Below, piece after piece: positions 6,502 through 12,701 of a DNA stretch of 12,701 nucleotides. The stretch is from Proteobacteria bacterium SG_bin9 (GTDB lineage: Bacteria > Pseudomonadota > Alphaproteobacteria > Rhizobiales > Xanthobacteraceae): positions 1 through 12,701 of the forward strand of contig LWDM01000025.1 in assembly GCA_002083525.1 (NCBI GenBank), given 5' to 3'. Each line of letters starts with the position of its first letter. The stretch's first letter is position 1. The notes below the pieces were generated by a model. That model was given only the letters and a program-made list of their open reading frames with translations. It did not search any database and was not told the DNA's origin. Both the position numbers and the translations under genes were made by a program.

Positions 6502-8556
6502 TTAATCGTCGGCGTCGATCTTGTCAAAGAACGAGTAGCGAAGACTGTCGGCGTCGGCAAACCAGTGGCCCGGTCCCTTGTTTGCCTTCAGCGTCGCGGC
6601 CCAGACCTCGTCGGTCTTGTCCTTGCGGTTCATCGACAGATCGAAGCCGTTGTTGAAGAACAGCTCCGACCATTCCCACCAGGTGCCGAGCTTCTTCACG
6701 CCGCGCAGCAGATCGTATCGGTCGATCAGCGCCGGCGCCATGTCACTGGTCACCGATCCGAAGATGAGGCCCGTCTTGATGACGCGGTTGAGCTCCTCGA
6801 TCGCGCGCGTCACCTGCTTGTCAGAAACGTGACACAGGCTCGTCTCATAGACGAAGTCGAACTGCTCGTCCTTGAACGGCATGTCGGTGATCGAACCGTA
6901 GAGATTGTACTTGCGCAACTCTTTCGGCGTCTTGGCATGGATCGCGCGGTTGTTCTCGATACCCCAGGCATCGATGCCGCGTTCGCGCAATGCACCGACC
7001 ACCTCGCCGGACGCGGATCCTGCGATCAGAATCTTGTAACCCTTGGCGCGGCCCCAGACGATCTTGATCAGATCGCGCAGGTAATCCGGATTGGTGAACT
7101 GCGCCCACACATCACGATAAGGACCGACGCCGCGATAATTCTCGAAGTAGTCCTTGTCGATTTTGGTCGACGGCGTGCCGTTGCCCTCGCCGCGCGCGTA
7201 ACGCAGCTTCATCATCTCGGTGACGATGATGTCGGTCGCCGCGTCGGACGAGTCGAGCAGACCATTCAGCGTCGAATCGAACAGATAGTCGCCGACCACG
7301 ACAAGGCCCGGGTGCTCTTCCGGCTCGGGGCGATGGTTGGTCATCACGTCGCGCGCCGGCAAGCCGCCTGGCAGCGCGTTCACTGATGACAGCCAGCGGT
7401 GAATCTTGCCCTCGACGAAATGTTCGCGGGCGTTGCCGATTTCGGCCGGCAGCGTCTTCATCGCAATGTCGAACAACTGCTGGTCGGTCATGTTGACGAA
7501 GGCGAGCGCATCCGAGCCCGACACCAGCCAGTTCAGCACGCCGTGGCGGCCGACATCGTGGCGTGCGCCTTCGACGTAGACGCAGCAGCCGCCGAATGCT
7601 TCCGACATGAACCAGGCGCCCGGGATCTTCTCGCCCCAGAACGGTTCATCGAACAGGATCGAGATGCGCAGGTAGTGCGCCGGGCGATCGAAATAGGCGA
7701 CATGCTTGGTCATTGACGAGCGCAGCTTCTCGTTGTCCCAGCGCATGGTCGAGAGCCAGCTGTGCGGCAGCGACACGACGACGAGGTCGAATTCCTTCGT
7801 CACCGGTCCCTTCCCGTTCATCATCGTCAGCTGGTAGCGATCCTTGTCGGTCTTGCCGACATTGAGGACGCGATGGTTGAGCTGGATGTCGGCATCGATC
7901 TCGCTGCGCAGGCAATCGATCAGCTGCTCGTTGCCGTTCTGGATCGAGTAGAGGCCGATATAGCCGTCGACATCCATCACGAAGTTCTTCAGCGCATTGA
8001 GACCGTTGGTGTTGTGCGGCTCGGTTGCGAGGTCGGAGCGTGCCATCGTCTTGAAGAAGCGCTTGGCGACCGGATCCTTGATCTCGCGATCCATCAACTC
8101 TTCCGCGTTGAGGAACGCCCACGGATGCTCGTTGTCGTGCGCGCCGACGCCCTCGTAGTACTGGGCCGGCGTCATCAGGGTGGTGCACTTCTTGCGGAAG
8201 GCTTCGATCGCGTCCGCGGTCTTCGCGCCGTACTTCTTGCGCATGCCCGCAACGTCGTTGAGCAGCACGCCGTCCAGCTGCACCTGCTCCGCATCGATCG
8301 GAATCGTCTGCAGGCCGAAATGCTGAATCAGTTCGCGCAGCGGATCGGGGCCGATCATCGAGTAGTCGTAGATTTCGGCGACGCCGGCTTCGTACATCGC
8401 GGGCGCGGTATCGAACTTCTTGGTGAGAACTTTGCCGCCAATACGGTCAGTCGCCTCGAAGATCGTCACACGGCAAAGGCCGTTGAGCTTCTTCTTCAAA
8501 TACCAGGCCGACATCAGGCCGCCCGGACCACCACCAATGATTGCAAGATCAAGCAT
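6502..8556 (-). CDS. FAD-dependent amine-oxidase-like domain fused to a SAM-dependent methyltransferase
   Basis: Starting at the ATG at 8554-8556, the protein has 684 residues in two domains. Residues 1 to about 450 form an NAD(P)-binding_8/amine-oxidase-type flavoprotein. The FAD motif LAIIGGGPGGLMSAWYL (4-20, GGGPGG at 8-13) is followed by IFEATDRIGGK (32-42, ribose-binding Glu34) and the C-terminal FAD motif GLVVVGDYLFDSTLNG (417-432). After a linker, a class I methyltransferase domain (about 470-660) carries motif I ILIAGSASGE (509-518), acidic Glu534 after the second strand, and FDFVYETSLCHVSD (566-579), the usual motif IV/post region. I chose this start because the Rossmann strand begins at residue 3 and AGGTGG lies just upstream; an in-frame start 117 nt earlier adds only unstructured sequence. 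The fusion suggests sequential oxidation or desaturation and methylation of one substrate, which is not known. Confidence 0.85.
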   Translation of the reverse strand: MLDLAIIGGGPGGLMSAWYLKKKLNGLCRVTIFEATDRIGGKVLTKKFDTAPAMYEAGVAEIYDYSMIGPDPLRELIQHFGLQTIPIDAEQVQLDGVLLNDVAGMRKKYGAKTADAIEAFRKKCTTLMTPAQYYEGVGAHDNEHPWAFLNAEELMDREIKDPVAKRFFKTMARSDLATEPHNTNGLNALKNFVMDVDGYIGLYSIQNGNEQLIDCLRSEIDADIQLNHRVLNVGKTDKDRYQLTMMNGKGPVTKEFDLVVVSLPHSWLSTMRWDNEKLRSSMTKHVAYFDRPAHYLRISILFDEPFWGEKIPGAWFMSEAFGGCCVYVEGARHDVGRHGVLNWLVSGSDALAFVNMTDQQLFDIAMKTLPAEIGNAREHFVEGKIHRWLSSVNALPGGLPARDVMTNHRPEPEEHPGLVVVGDYLFDSTLNGLLDSSDAATDIIVTEMMKLRYARGEGNGTPSTKIDKDYFENYRGVGPYRDVWAQFTNPDYLRDLIKIVWGRAKGYKILIAGSASGEVVGALRERGIDAWGIENNRAIHAKTPKELRKYNLYGSITDMPFKDEQFDFVYETSLCHVSDKQVTRAIEELNRVIKTGLIFGSVTSDMAPALIDRYDLLRGVKKLGTWWEWSELFFNNGFDLSMNRKDKTDEVWAATLKANKGPGHWFADADSLRYSFFDKIDADD

Positions 8557-8727
8557 ATGCCACCTACGCCCCGCACTCGCCCGGCTACCGTCGAGCGCAC
8601 ATAAGGAAAAGCGTTTTTCACCTGAAAGGAAGATGAACAAACCGGGGGTAGCGGCTGAAAATAGATACCGCAATGCCGAAAAAGCACATGTTTACGGGAC
8701 CTTGTTCCGCGCAGCGAGACATGGGCT

Positions 8728-8743
8728 GTTCCGCCGGCGGAAC
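8728..8743. promoter_or_regulatory. 16-bp perfect palindrome between regulator and oxidoreductase genes
   Basis: GTTCCGCCGGCGGAAC is a perfect 16-bp palindrome without a loop. It lies 20 bp beyond the regulator's stop and 171 bp before the oxidoreductase-methyltransferase start. It has no spacer and no U-run on the minus strand, which fits an operator for a dimeric regulator better than a terminator. A small neighbouring repeat (GCGCT-GGT-AGCGC, 8745-8757) lies between it and the regulator stop. Its outer half-sites GTTC and GAAC also occur in the palindrome upstream of the regulator, though with different spacing. Confidence 0.35.
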
Positions 8744-8763
8744 GGCGCTGGTAGCGCTGCCAA

Positions 8764-9867
8764 TCAGCTATCGGTCGCGGGGAAAATCCGGCCCGAAAGC
8801 AAGCCGACAAGTTCGGCCTGTCGCGTGGTCCCGGTTTTCAGCAGCGTCGCCTTCAGTTGCGAGCGGATGGTCTCGCGCGACAATCCCCAGGTTGCTGCGA
8901 GATTCTCGATCGTATCGCCGCTGACGATTCCGCGCGCCACGCGCGCCTCCGCCGGCGTCAGATCGAACAATCCCTGCAGCACATCGGCCGTCGGCACAGA
9001 GGCCCGGTCGACCGGCGTGACCACGAGCAGGGCCATCGCGTCGTTGAAGAAATCGCGCGCCTCGCGCCGGATCGGAACGATGTGAACGATCATCGGCAAA
9101 TGCGCTTCAGTTGCGGTGACCGGAATGGACATCACGCGTCCGGCCATTCCCGGCGTCAAATCCGCAAGGGCAGCTTCCAGTAGCGTGTCCGCAGCCGGAT
9201 CTGTCATTGTGATTCGCTGGGTGCGGTCCTGAAACACGGCAGGCATGAGGGCTTCGAGCAGGCCGTTCGCCGCAAAAATACGCCCTCGCCCGCGCAACAC
9301 TCCGCCCGGCAGGTTCAGCGCCTGTAGAGCCTCAGCCTGCATGCGGGCACGTTCAAAACCAAGCCGGAACGACAACATCGAGGCGCGCGCGAGGTGAGGC
9401 CGCAGGCGATCGAGCGAGGCAACGACATCGCGAGGAACCGGGCCATCGCTGTGATGGCGCTGAAACGCGAAGCCGATCGTATCGCCGCTGGGATTTGGAA
9501 TGATCGTTCCGGCCATGTAGCCGGCGCCATGCTTGCGAAAGAAGTTGGCGTACACCTCGTCTTTGGCGATCTCGTCTTCGGTCAGGATATCGCCGTCGTT
9601 GACGAAACCCGCATAATTGAGCGCCGCGACTTTGCGCAGCCGCGGATCACGCTCCGCCCATCCGTCTTTCATGAATCGCTCAATGACTGGCGCAATGTTC
9701 GGCGAACTGATTGCGCCGGAATAGCCGTCGCGGATCGTGAACAGGACGCCGCCTGTCCCCTTCATCGCCTTGCTTAGTTCAGTGAGGACTGCAGGCCACA
9801 ACGACGGCACGAGCGCCGCCTCGTGAACGCGATCGATCAACGATTCAGTTAACGCGAAAGCCGACAT
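8764..9867 (-). CDS. LuxR-family transcriptional regulator with a non-canonical N-terminal domain
   Basis: The 367-residue protein has a C-terminal LuxR/GerE helix-turn-helix at about 300-358: LFDLTPAEARVARGIVSGDT, then ENLAATWGLSRETIRSQLKATLLKTGT. The core AxxxGLSxETIRxxLK matches the family's recognition helix. The first 280 residues look like a PAS/GAF-type sensory region. They show no clear phosphoacceptor receiver domain and no autoinducer-binding motif that I can recognise, so neither the signal nor a response-regulator mode is supported. No luxI-like synthase is present in the window. There is no convincing Shine-Dalgarno before the ATG. The gene follows rpoC's terminator in the same orientation and precedes the oxidoreductase-methyltransferase gene by 207 nt, which makes that gene a plausible target. 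Direct regulation is inferred only from position. Confidence 0.85.
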   Translation of the reverse strand: MSAFALTESLIDRVHEAALVPSLWPAVLTELSKAMKGTGGVLFTIRDGYSGAISSPNIAPVIERFMKDGWAERDPRLRKVAALNYAGFVNDGDILTEDEIAKDEVYANFFRKHGAGYMAGTIIPNPSGDTIGFAFQRHHSDGPVPRDVVASLDRLRPHLARASMLSFRLGFERARMQAEALQALNLPGGVLRGRGRIFAANGLLEALMPAVFQDRTQRITMTDPAADTLLEAALADLTPGMAGRVMSIPVTATEAHLPMIVHIVPIRREARDFFNDAMALLVVTPVDRASVPTADVLQGLFDLTPAEARVARGIVSGDTIENLAATWGLSRETIRSQLKATLLKTGTTRQAELVGLLSGRIFPATDS

Positions 9868-9915
9868 GGCTCATTTCAAACGCGACAAGCACCTGCAATA
9901 ACATCAAGCCAACCA

Positions 9916-9929
9916 TCGTTCGCGAACGA
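9916..9929. promoter_or_regulatory. 14-bp perfect palindrome upstream of the LuxR-type gene
   Basis: TCGTTCGCGAACGA is a perfect 14-bp palindrome, 48 bp upstream of the regulator's ATG and between that gene and rpoC's terminator. Its position, in or near the expected promoter, suits an operator, perhaps for autoregulation. LuxR-type proteins usually bind dyads of this kind, but the sequence does not match the classical lux box and I could not fix the promoter itself. Confidence 0.4.
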
Positions 9930-9947
9930 ACACAACACCCCCACACA

Positions 9948-9975
9948 AAGAAGCCGGCCTCGCGGCCGGCTTCTT
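9948..9975 (-). terminator. Strong intrinsic terminator of rpoC
   Basis: AAGAAGCCGGCC and GGCCGGCTTCTT form a perfect 12-bp stem with a 4-nt loop, 24 nt beyond the rpoC stop. On the minus strand it ends in TTCTTTGTGTG, giving a short U-rich 3' side. The palindromic stem has A's opposite U's and could work in both directions. It separates the rpoBC transcript from the LuxR-type regulator and the genes beyond it. Confidence 0.85.
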
Positions 9976-9999
9976 CTGGTCTTGAGTGTTAACTTGTGA

Positions 10000-12701
10000 T
10001 CACTCCGCCGGCGGCAGCGCCAGCGGCTCGGCTTCCGGAGCAGCCGGGGTAATCGCCGCCTGCTTCTCCCGCTCGTCGAGGATGAGCTTGTCGCGCTTGG
10101 TCGCGACTTCGCGAATCTTCGACATCGAGGCGCCGGTGCCGGCCGGAATGAGACGGCCGACAATGACGTTCTCCTTGAGACCCTCGAGCGGATCGACCTT
10201 GCCGTTGACGGCGGCTTCGGTGAGCACGCGGGTGGTTTCCTGGAACGACGCCGCCGAGAAGAACGAACGGGTCTGCAGGCTGGCCTTGGTGATGCCGAGC
10301 AGCACGGGCGTTCCGGTCGCGGGCTTCTTGCCCTCTTCCTTCGCCTTCGCGTTGGTCTGGTCGAACTCGATCTTGTCGATCTGTTCGCCCGAGATCATGT
10401 CGGTGTCGCCCTGGTCGGTGATCTCCACCTTCTGCAGCATCTGACGAACAATCACTTCGATGTGCTTGTCGTTGATGAGCACGCCCTGGAGCCGGTAGAC
10501 CTCCTGGATTTCGTTGACCAGATAGGCAGCGAGCTCCTCGATGCCCTTGATCGCCAGAATGTCGTGTGGCGCCGGATTGCCCTCGACGATGAAATCGCCC
10601 TTTTCGACGATGTCGCCGTCCTGCAAGTGGATGTGCTTGCCCTTCGGGATCAGGTACTCGCGCGGCTCCTCGGTCTTGTCCACCGGTTCGATCGAGATGC
10701 GGCGCTTGTTCTTGTAATCGCGGCCGAAGCGGATGGTACCGGCGATTTCCGCGATGATCGCGGCATCCTTCGGCTTGCGCGCTTCGAACAGTTCGGCGAC
10801 GCGCGGCAGACCGCCAGTGATGTCGCGGGTCTTGGCGCTTTCGGTGGAGATACGCGCGAGGATATCGCCCGGCTTCACCTTGGCGTTGACGTCGACCGAG
10901 AGAATGGCGTCAACCGAGAGCATGTAGCGGGCGTCGCCGCCGCGCGGCAGCTTCAGCACCTTGCCGTCCTTGCCCTTGATCACGATCGCCGGACGCAGAT
11001 CGGCGCCGCGGCCGGTCGTGCGCCAGTCGATGACCACGCGCTTGGCGATACCGGTCGATTCGTCGAGCGTCTCCGAGATCGACTGACCTTCAACGAGATC
11101 CTCGAAACCAACGGTTCCTTCGACCTCGGTGAGGATCGGACGAGTGTACGGATCCCACTCGGCAATGCGCTGGCCGCGCTTGATCGCCTCGCCGTCCTCG
11201 ACGCGCAGACGCGCGCCGTACTGGATGCGATGCGTCGCACGCTCGGTGCCTTCGGCATCGACCACCGCGACGACCATGTTGCGAACCATCGCCACCGTAT
11301 GGCCTTCGGCATTCTTGGCAATGTTGGTGTTCTTGAACACCACCTTGCCCTCAAAGTTCGACTCGATGAACGACTGCTCGTTGATCTGCGCCGCACCGCC
11401 GATGTGGAACGTGCGCATGGTGAGCTGGGTGCCCGGCTCGCCGATCGACTGCGCCGCGATGACGCCGACCGCTTCACCGTGGTTCACCGGCGTACCGCGG
11501 GCGAGATCGCGCCCGTAGCACTTGCCGCAGATGCCGTTGACCAGTTCGCAGGTCAGTGCAGACCGAATCTTCACTTCCTGGATGCCGGCCTGCTGGATCG
11601 CGTCGACGTGCGTTTCCTCCATCAAGGTGCCGCGCTTGACGACGACCTTGCTGGACGCCGGATCGCGCAAATCCTCACCCGCGGTGCGGCCGAGAATACG
11701 AGACGCCAGCGACGCGACGACCGTACCGGCGTCGATGATGGCACGCATCTTGATGCCGAGCTTGGTGCCGCAGTCATCAGCCGTGATGATGCAGTCCTGC
11801 GCGACGTCGACGAGACGGCGGGTCAGATAACCGGAGTTCGCGGTCTTCAACGCGGTGTCGGCGAGACCCTTGCGGGCGCCGTGGGTCGAGTTGAAGTATT
11901 CGAGAACCGACAGACCTTCCTTGAAGTTGGAAATGATCGGCGTCTCGATGATTTCACCCGACGGCTTCGCCATCAGGCCGCGCATACCGGCGAGCTGACG
12001 CATCTGGGCCGGAGAGCCGCGCGCACCGGAGTGGGCCATCATGTAGATCGAGTTGATCTGCGCGGCCTCGCCGGTCTTCGGGTTCTTCTTGACCGAGGAG
12101 ATTTCTTTCATCATCTCTTCGGCGATTTTTTCCGAGGCCTTCGCCCAGGCGTCGACGACCTTGTTGTACTTCTCACCCTGGGTGATCAGACCGTCGTTGT
12201 ACTGCTGCTCGAAGTCCTTCGCCATGGTGCGGGTTTCGTCGACGATCTTCCACTTGCCGCCCGGCACGACCATGTCGTCCTTGCCGAACGAGATGCCTGC
12301 CTTGAAGGCGTTGTAGAAGCCGAGCGCCATGATGCGGTCGCAGAAGATCACGGTCTCCTTCTGGCCGCAGTGACGATAGACCTGATCGATGACGCCCGAG
12401 ATTTCGCGCTTCGTCATCAGCTTGTTGACGACGTCGAACGGCACCTTAGCCGATTTCGGCAGAACCTGACCGAGCATGACGCGGCCAGCGGTGGTGTCGA
12501 TCCACCGCTTGGCCATCTTGCCGTCTTCGCCCATGCCTTCCCAGCGATACTTGATCTTGGTGTGCAGGTGGATGACCTTCGAATGAAGGGCATGCTCCAG
12601 CGCAGCCATGTCACCGAACGTCTTGCCCTCGCCGGGCAGACCTTCGCGCATCACCGAGAGGTAGTAGAGGCCGAGCACGATGTCCTGCGACGGCACGATG
12701 A
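10000..12701 (-). CDS. rpoC: DNA-directed RNA polymerase subunit beta', C-terminal part (cut by window edge)
   Basis: This is the large catalytic-cleft subunit of RNA polymerase. About 900 residues are visible; the N-terminus, with the first zinc site and the NADFDGD active-site loop, lies outside the window. The visible part begins IVPSQDIVLGLYYLS, matching the region near residue 500 of E. coli beta'. It holds the bridge-helix and trigger-loop region (SGARGSPAQMRQLAGMRGLM, about 223-242 of the fragment, then PIISNFKEGLSVLEYF and THGARKGLADTALKTANSGY). The second zinc site is intact: DDCGT, then the LTCELVNGICGKCYG cluster supplying the other three cysteines. The C-terminal tail is Ala/Pro/Glu-rich. 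The upstream GTG seen as a possible start is only the valine of IVPSQD. A strong terminator follows, so str-operon transcription does not depend on read-through. Confidence 0.99.
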   Translation of the reverse strand, partial: IVPSQDIVLGLYYLSVMREGLPGEGKTFGDMAALEHALHSKVIHLHTKIKYRWEGMGEDGKMAKRWIDTTAGRVMLGQVLPKSAKVPFDVVNKLMTKREISGVIDQVYRHCGQKETVIFCDRIMALGFYNAFKAGISFGKDDMVVPGGKWKIVDETRTMAKDFEQQYNDGLITQGEKYNKVVDAWAKASEKIAEEMMKEISSVKKNPKTGEAAQINSIYMMAHSGARGSPAQMRQLAGMRGLMAKPSGEIIETPIISNFKEGLSVLEYFNSTHGARKGLADTALKTANSGYLTRRLVDVAQDCIITADDCGTKLGIKMRAIIDAGTVVASLASRILGRTAGEDLRDPASSKVVVKRGTLMEETHVDAIQQAGIQEVKIRSALTCELVNGICGKCYGRDLARGTPVNHGEAVGVIAAQSIGEPGTQLTMRTFHIGGAAQINEQSFIESNFEGKVVFKNTNIAKNAEGHTVAMVRNMVVAVVDAEGTERATHRIQYGARLRVEDGEAIKRGQRIAEWDPYTRPILTEVEGTVGFEDLVEGQSISETLDESTGIAKRVVIDWRTTGRGADLRPAIVIKGKDGKVLKLPRGGDARYMLSVDAILSVDVNAKVKPGDILARISTESAKTRDITGGLPRVAELFEARKPKDAAIIAEIAGTIRFGRDYKNKRRISIEPVDKTEEPREYLIPKGKHIHLQDGDIVEKGDFIVEGNPAPHDILAIKGIEELAAYLVNEIQEVYRLQGVLINDKHIEVIVRQMLQKVEITDQGDTDMISGEQIDKIEFDQTNAKAKEEGKKPATGTPVLLGITKASLQTRSFFSAASFQETTRVLTEAAVNGKVDPLEGLKENVIVGRLIPAGTGASMSKIREVATKRDKLILDEREKQAAITPAAPEAEPLALPPAE

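Noticed and set aside
6460..8604. Plus-strand open frames opposite the oxidoreductase-methyltransferase
   Set aside because: They are shadow frames of a gene with clear FAD and methyltransferase motifs.
8557..8673. N-terminal extension of the oxidoreductase-methyltransferase by 39 codons
   Set aside because: The Rossmann strand starts right after the ATG at 8554-8556, which has its own AGGTGG site; the extension has no support.

Overview
The window comes from the chromosome of an alphaproteobacterium. It is GC-rich, the ribosomal proteins and RNA polymerase are of alphaproteobacterial type, and the best guess is Nitrobacteraceae/Bradyrhizobiaceae (Bradyrhizobium, Rhodopseudomonas or Afipia-like). 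That placement rests on general resemblance of the proteins, not on a database search.

Both edges are core information-processing genes on the minus strand. The right edge (10000-12701) holds the C-terminal two thirds of rpoC, closed by a strong intrinsic terminator. The left edge (1-1018) holds the start of the str operon: rpsL (S12), rpsG (S7) and the first codons of fusA (EF-G). In many bacteria rpoC lies directly before rpsL. Here about 9 kb of non-ribosomal genes lies between them, so the str operon needs its own promoter. A candidate lies near 1394-1420, which would give a leader of about 370 nt containing two stem-loops.

Reading in the direction of transcription of the minus strand, the intervening region holds: an orphan LuxR-type regulator (8764-9867), with a perfect palindrome on each side; a two-domain protein joining an FAD-dependent amine-oxidase-like domain to a SAM-dependent methyltransferase domain (6502-8556); a half-size ABC exporter with aspartate-rich tracts near both ends (4451-6424); and a tRNA-Gly-like gene with an unusual core and anticodon loop (4264-4337). 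Then follow a plus-strand FAD-dependent monooxygenase-like gene (3040-4218) and, divergent from it, a minus-strand BioF2/FemAB-like GNAT acyltransferase (1660-2799).

The regulator, the oxidoreductase-methyltransferase and the exporter run in the same direction and could form a pathway of regulation, modification and export. The product is unknown and the link is an inference from gene order. The most unusual items are the atypical tRNA, the FAD-methyltransferase fusion and the two palindromes around the regulator gene. No mobile element, CRISPR array or phage gene is visible.
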